A DNA stretch of 5,232 nt from Streptomyces speibonae (GTDB lineage: Bacteria; Actinomycetota; Actinomycetes; Streptomycetales; Streptomycetaceae). Position numbers and translations under genes: made by a program. Every line of letters starts with the position of its first letter. Within the stretch, counting starts at the first letter, position 1. The stretch covers positions 155,630 through 160,861 of the forward strand of contig KL568574.1 of assembly GCA_000715605.1 (NCBI GenBank), read 5' to 3'. Of this stretch, positions 5,206 through 5,232 are shown in pieces. The notes beneath the pieces were generated by a model. That model did not search any database. It worked only from the letters and a program-made list of their open reading frames with translations, and had not been told where the DNA came from.

Positions 5206-5232
5206 CGGCGGGGGCGCGCCGGTTCGCGGGCC

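Noticed and set aside
5044..5232. Frame open from ATG 5044 (overlapping the last TGA as ATGA) to the window end, 63 codons, a possible fifth operon gene
   Set aside because: It runs through the hairpin series, is rich in Arg/Gly/Pro with several rare AGG codons, shows no recognisable fold, and has only a weak GGTGAG upstream. It could be revisited if the sequence beyond 5232 continues the frame convincingly.
1..5232. CRISPR arrays, tRNA or rRNA genes, insertion sequences, attachment sites
   Set aside because: I saw no regularly spaced direct repeats, cloverleaf-type sequence, transposase motifs or flanking target duplications in reading through the window.

Overview
The window looks like chromosomal DNA of a high-GC actinomycete, most likely a Streptomyces or close relative. 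Coding frames end almost every codon in G or C, GTG starts are common, GGAGG-type ribosome binding sites are easy to see, and I noticed no TTA codon. The proteins (an actinobacterial XdhC-type protein and compact GT2 and GT9 glycosyltransferases) fit that source. This assignment is inference from composition and family resemblance.

Layout: (1) Bases 2-772, plus strand: the C-terminal two thirds or so of an XdhC/CoxI-family protein, cut by the left edge. (2) Bases 794-1234, minus strand: a small SRPBCC-fold protein convergent with it. An imperfect hairpin fills the 21-base gap and covers both stop codons. (3) Bases 1235-1505: a divergent intergenic region with three closely spaced perfect inverted repeats (1354-1412) and no convincing sigma-70 promoter. 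(4) Bases 1506-5047, plus strand: a tight operon of a GT2 glycosyltransferase, a GmhB-like HAD phosphatase, a GT9 (heptosyltransferase-type) enzyme and a second, divergent GT9 enzyme. Successive genes overlap by 4 bases (GTGA or ATGA). (5) Bases 5048-5232: a non-coding tail with four consecutive hairpin-forming inverted repeats and a segment resembling a recurrent Streptomyces intergenic element.

The operon reads as a glycan-building module. A GmhB-like phosphatase next to two GT9 enzymes suggests a heptose or similar nucleotide-activated sugar being attached to a surface glycan, glycolipid or secondary metabolite. Gram-positive actinomycetes make no lipopolysaccharide, so the acceptor is unknown.

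The most notable observation is that the HAD phosphatase is split by a one-base frame change within bases 2804-2814, between its catalytic Lys and its catalytic Asp motif. The resulting TGA overlaps an in-frame ATG (ATGA), so it resembles the true gene junctions, but it lacks the Shine-Dalgarno sequence that each true junction has. It is a pseudogene, a sequencing error, or a natural two-piece enzyme. I did not find a clear candidate for a wholly new type of system.
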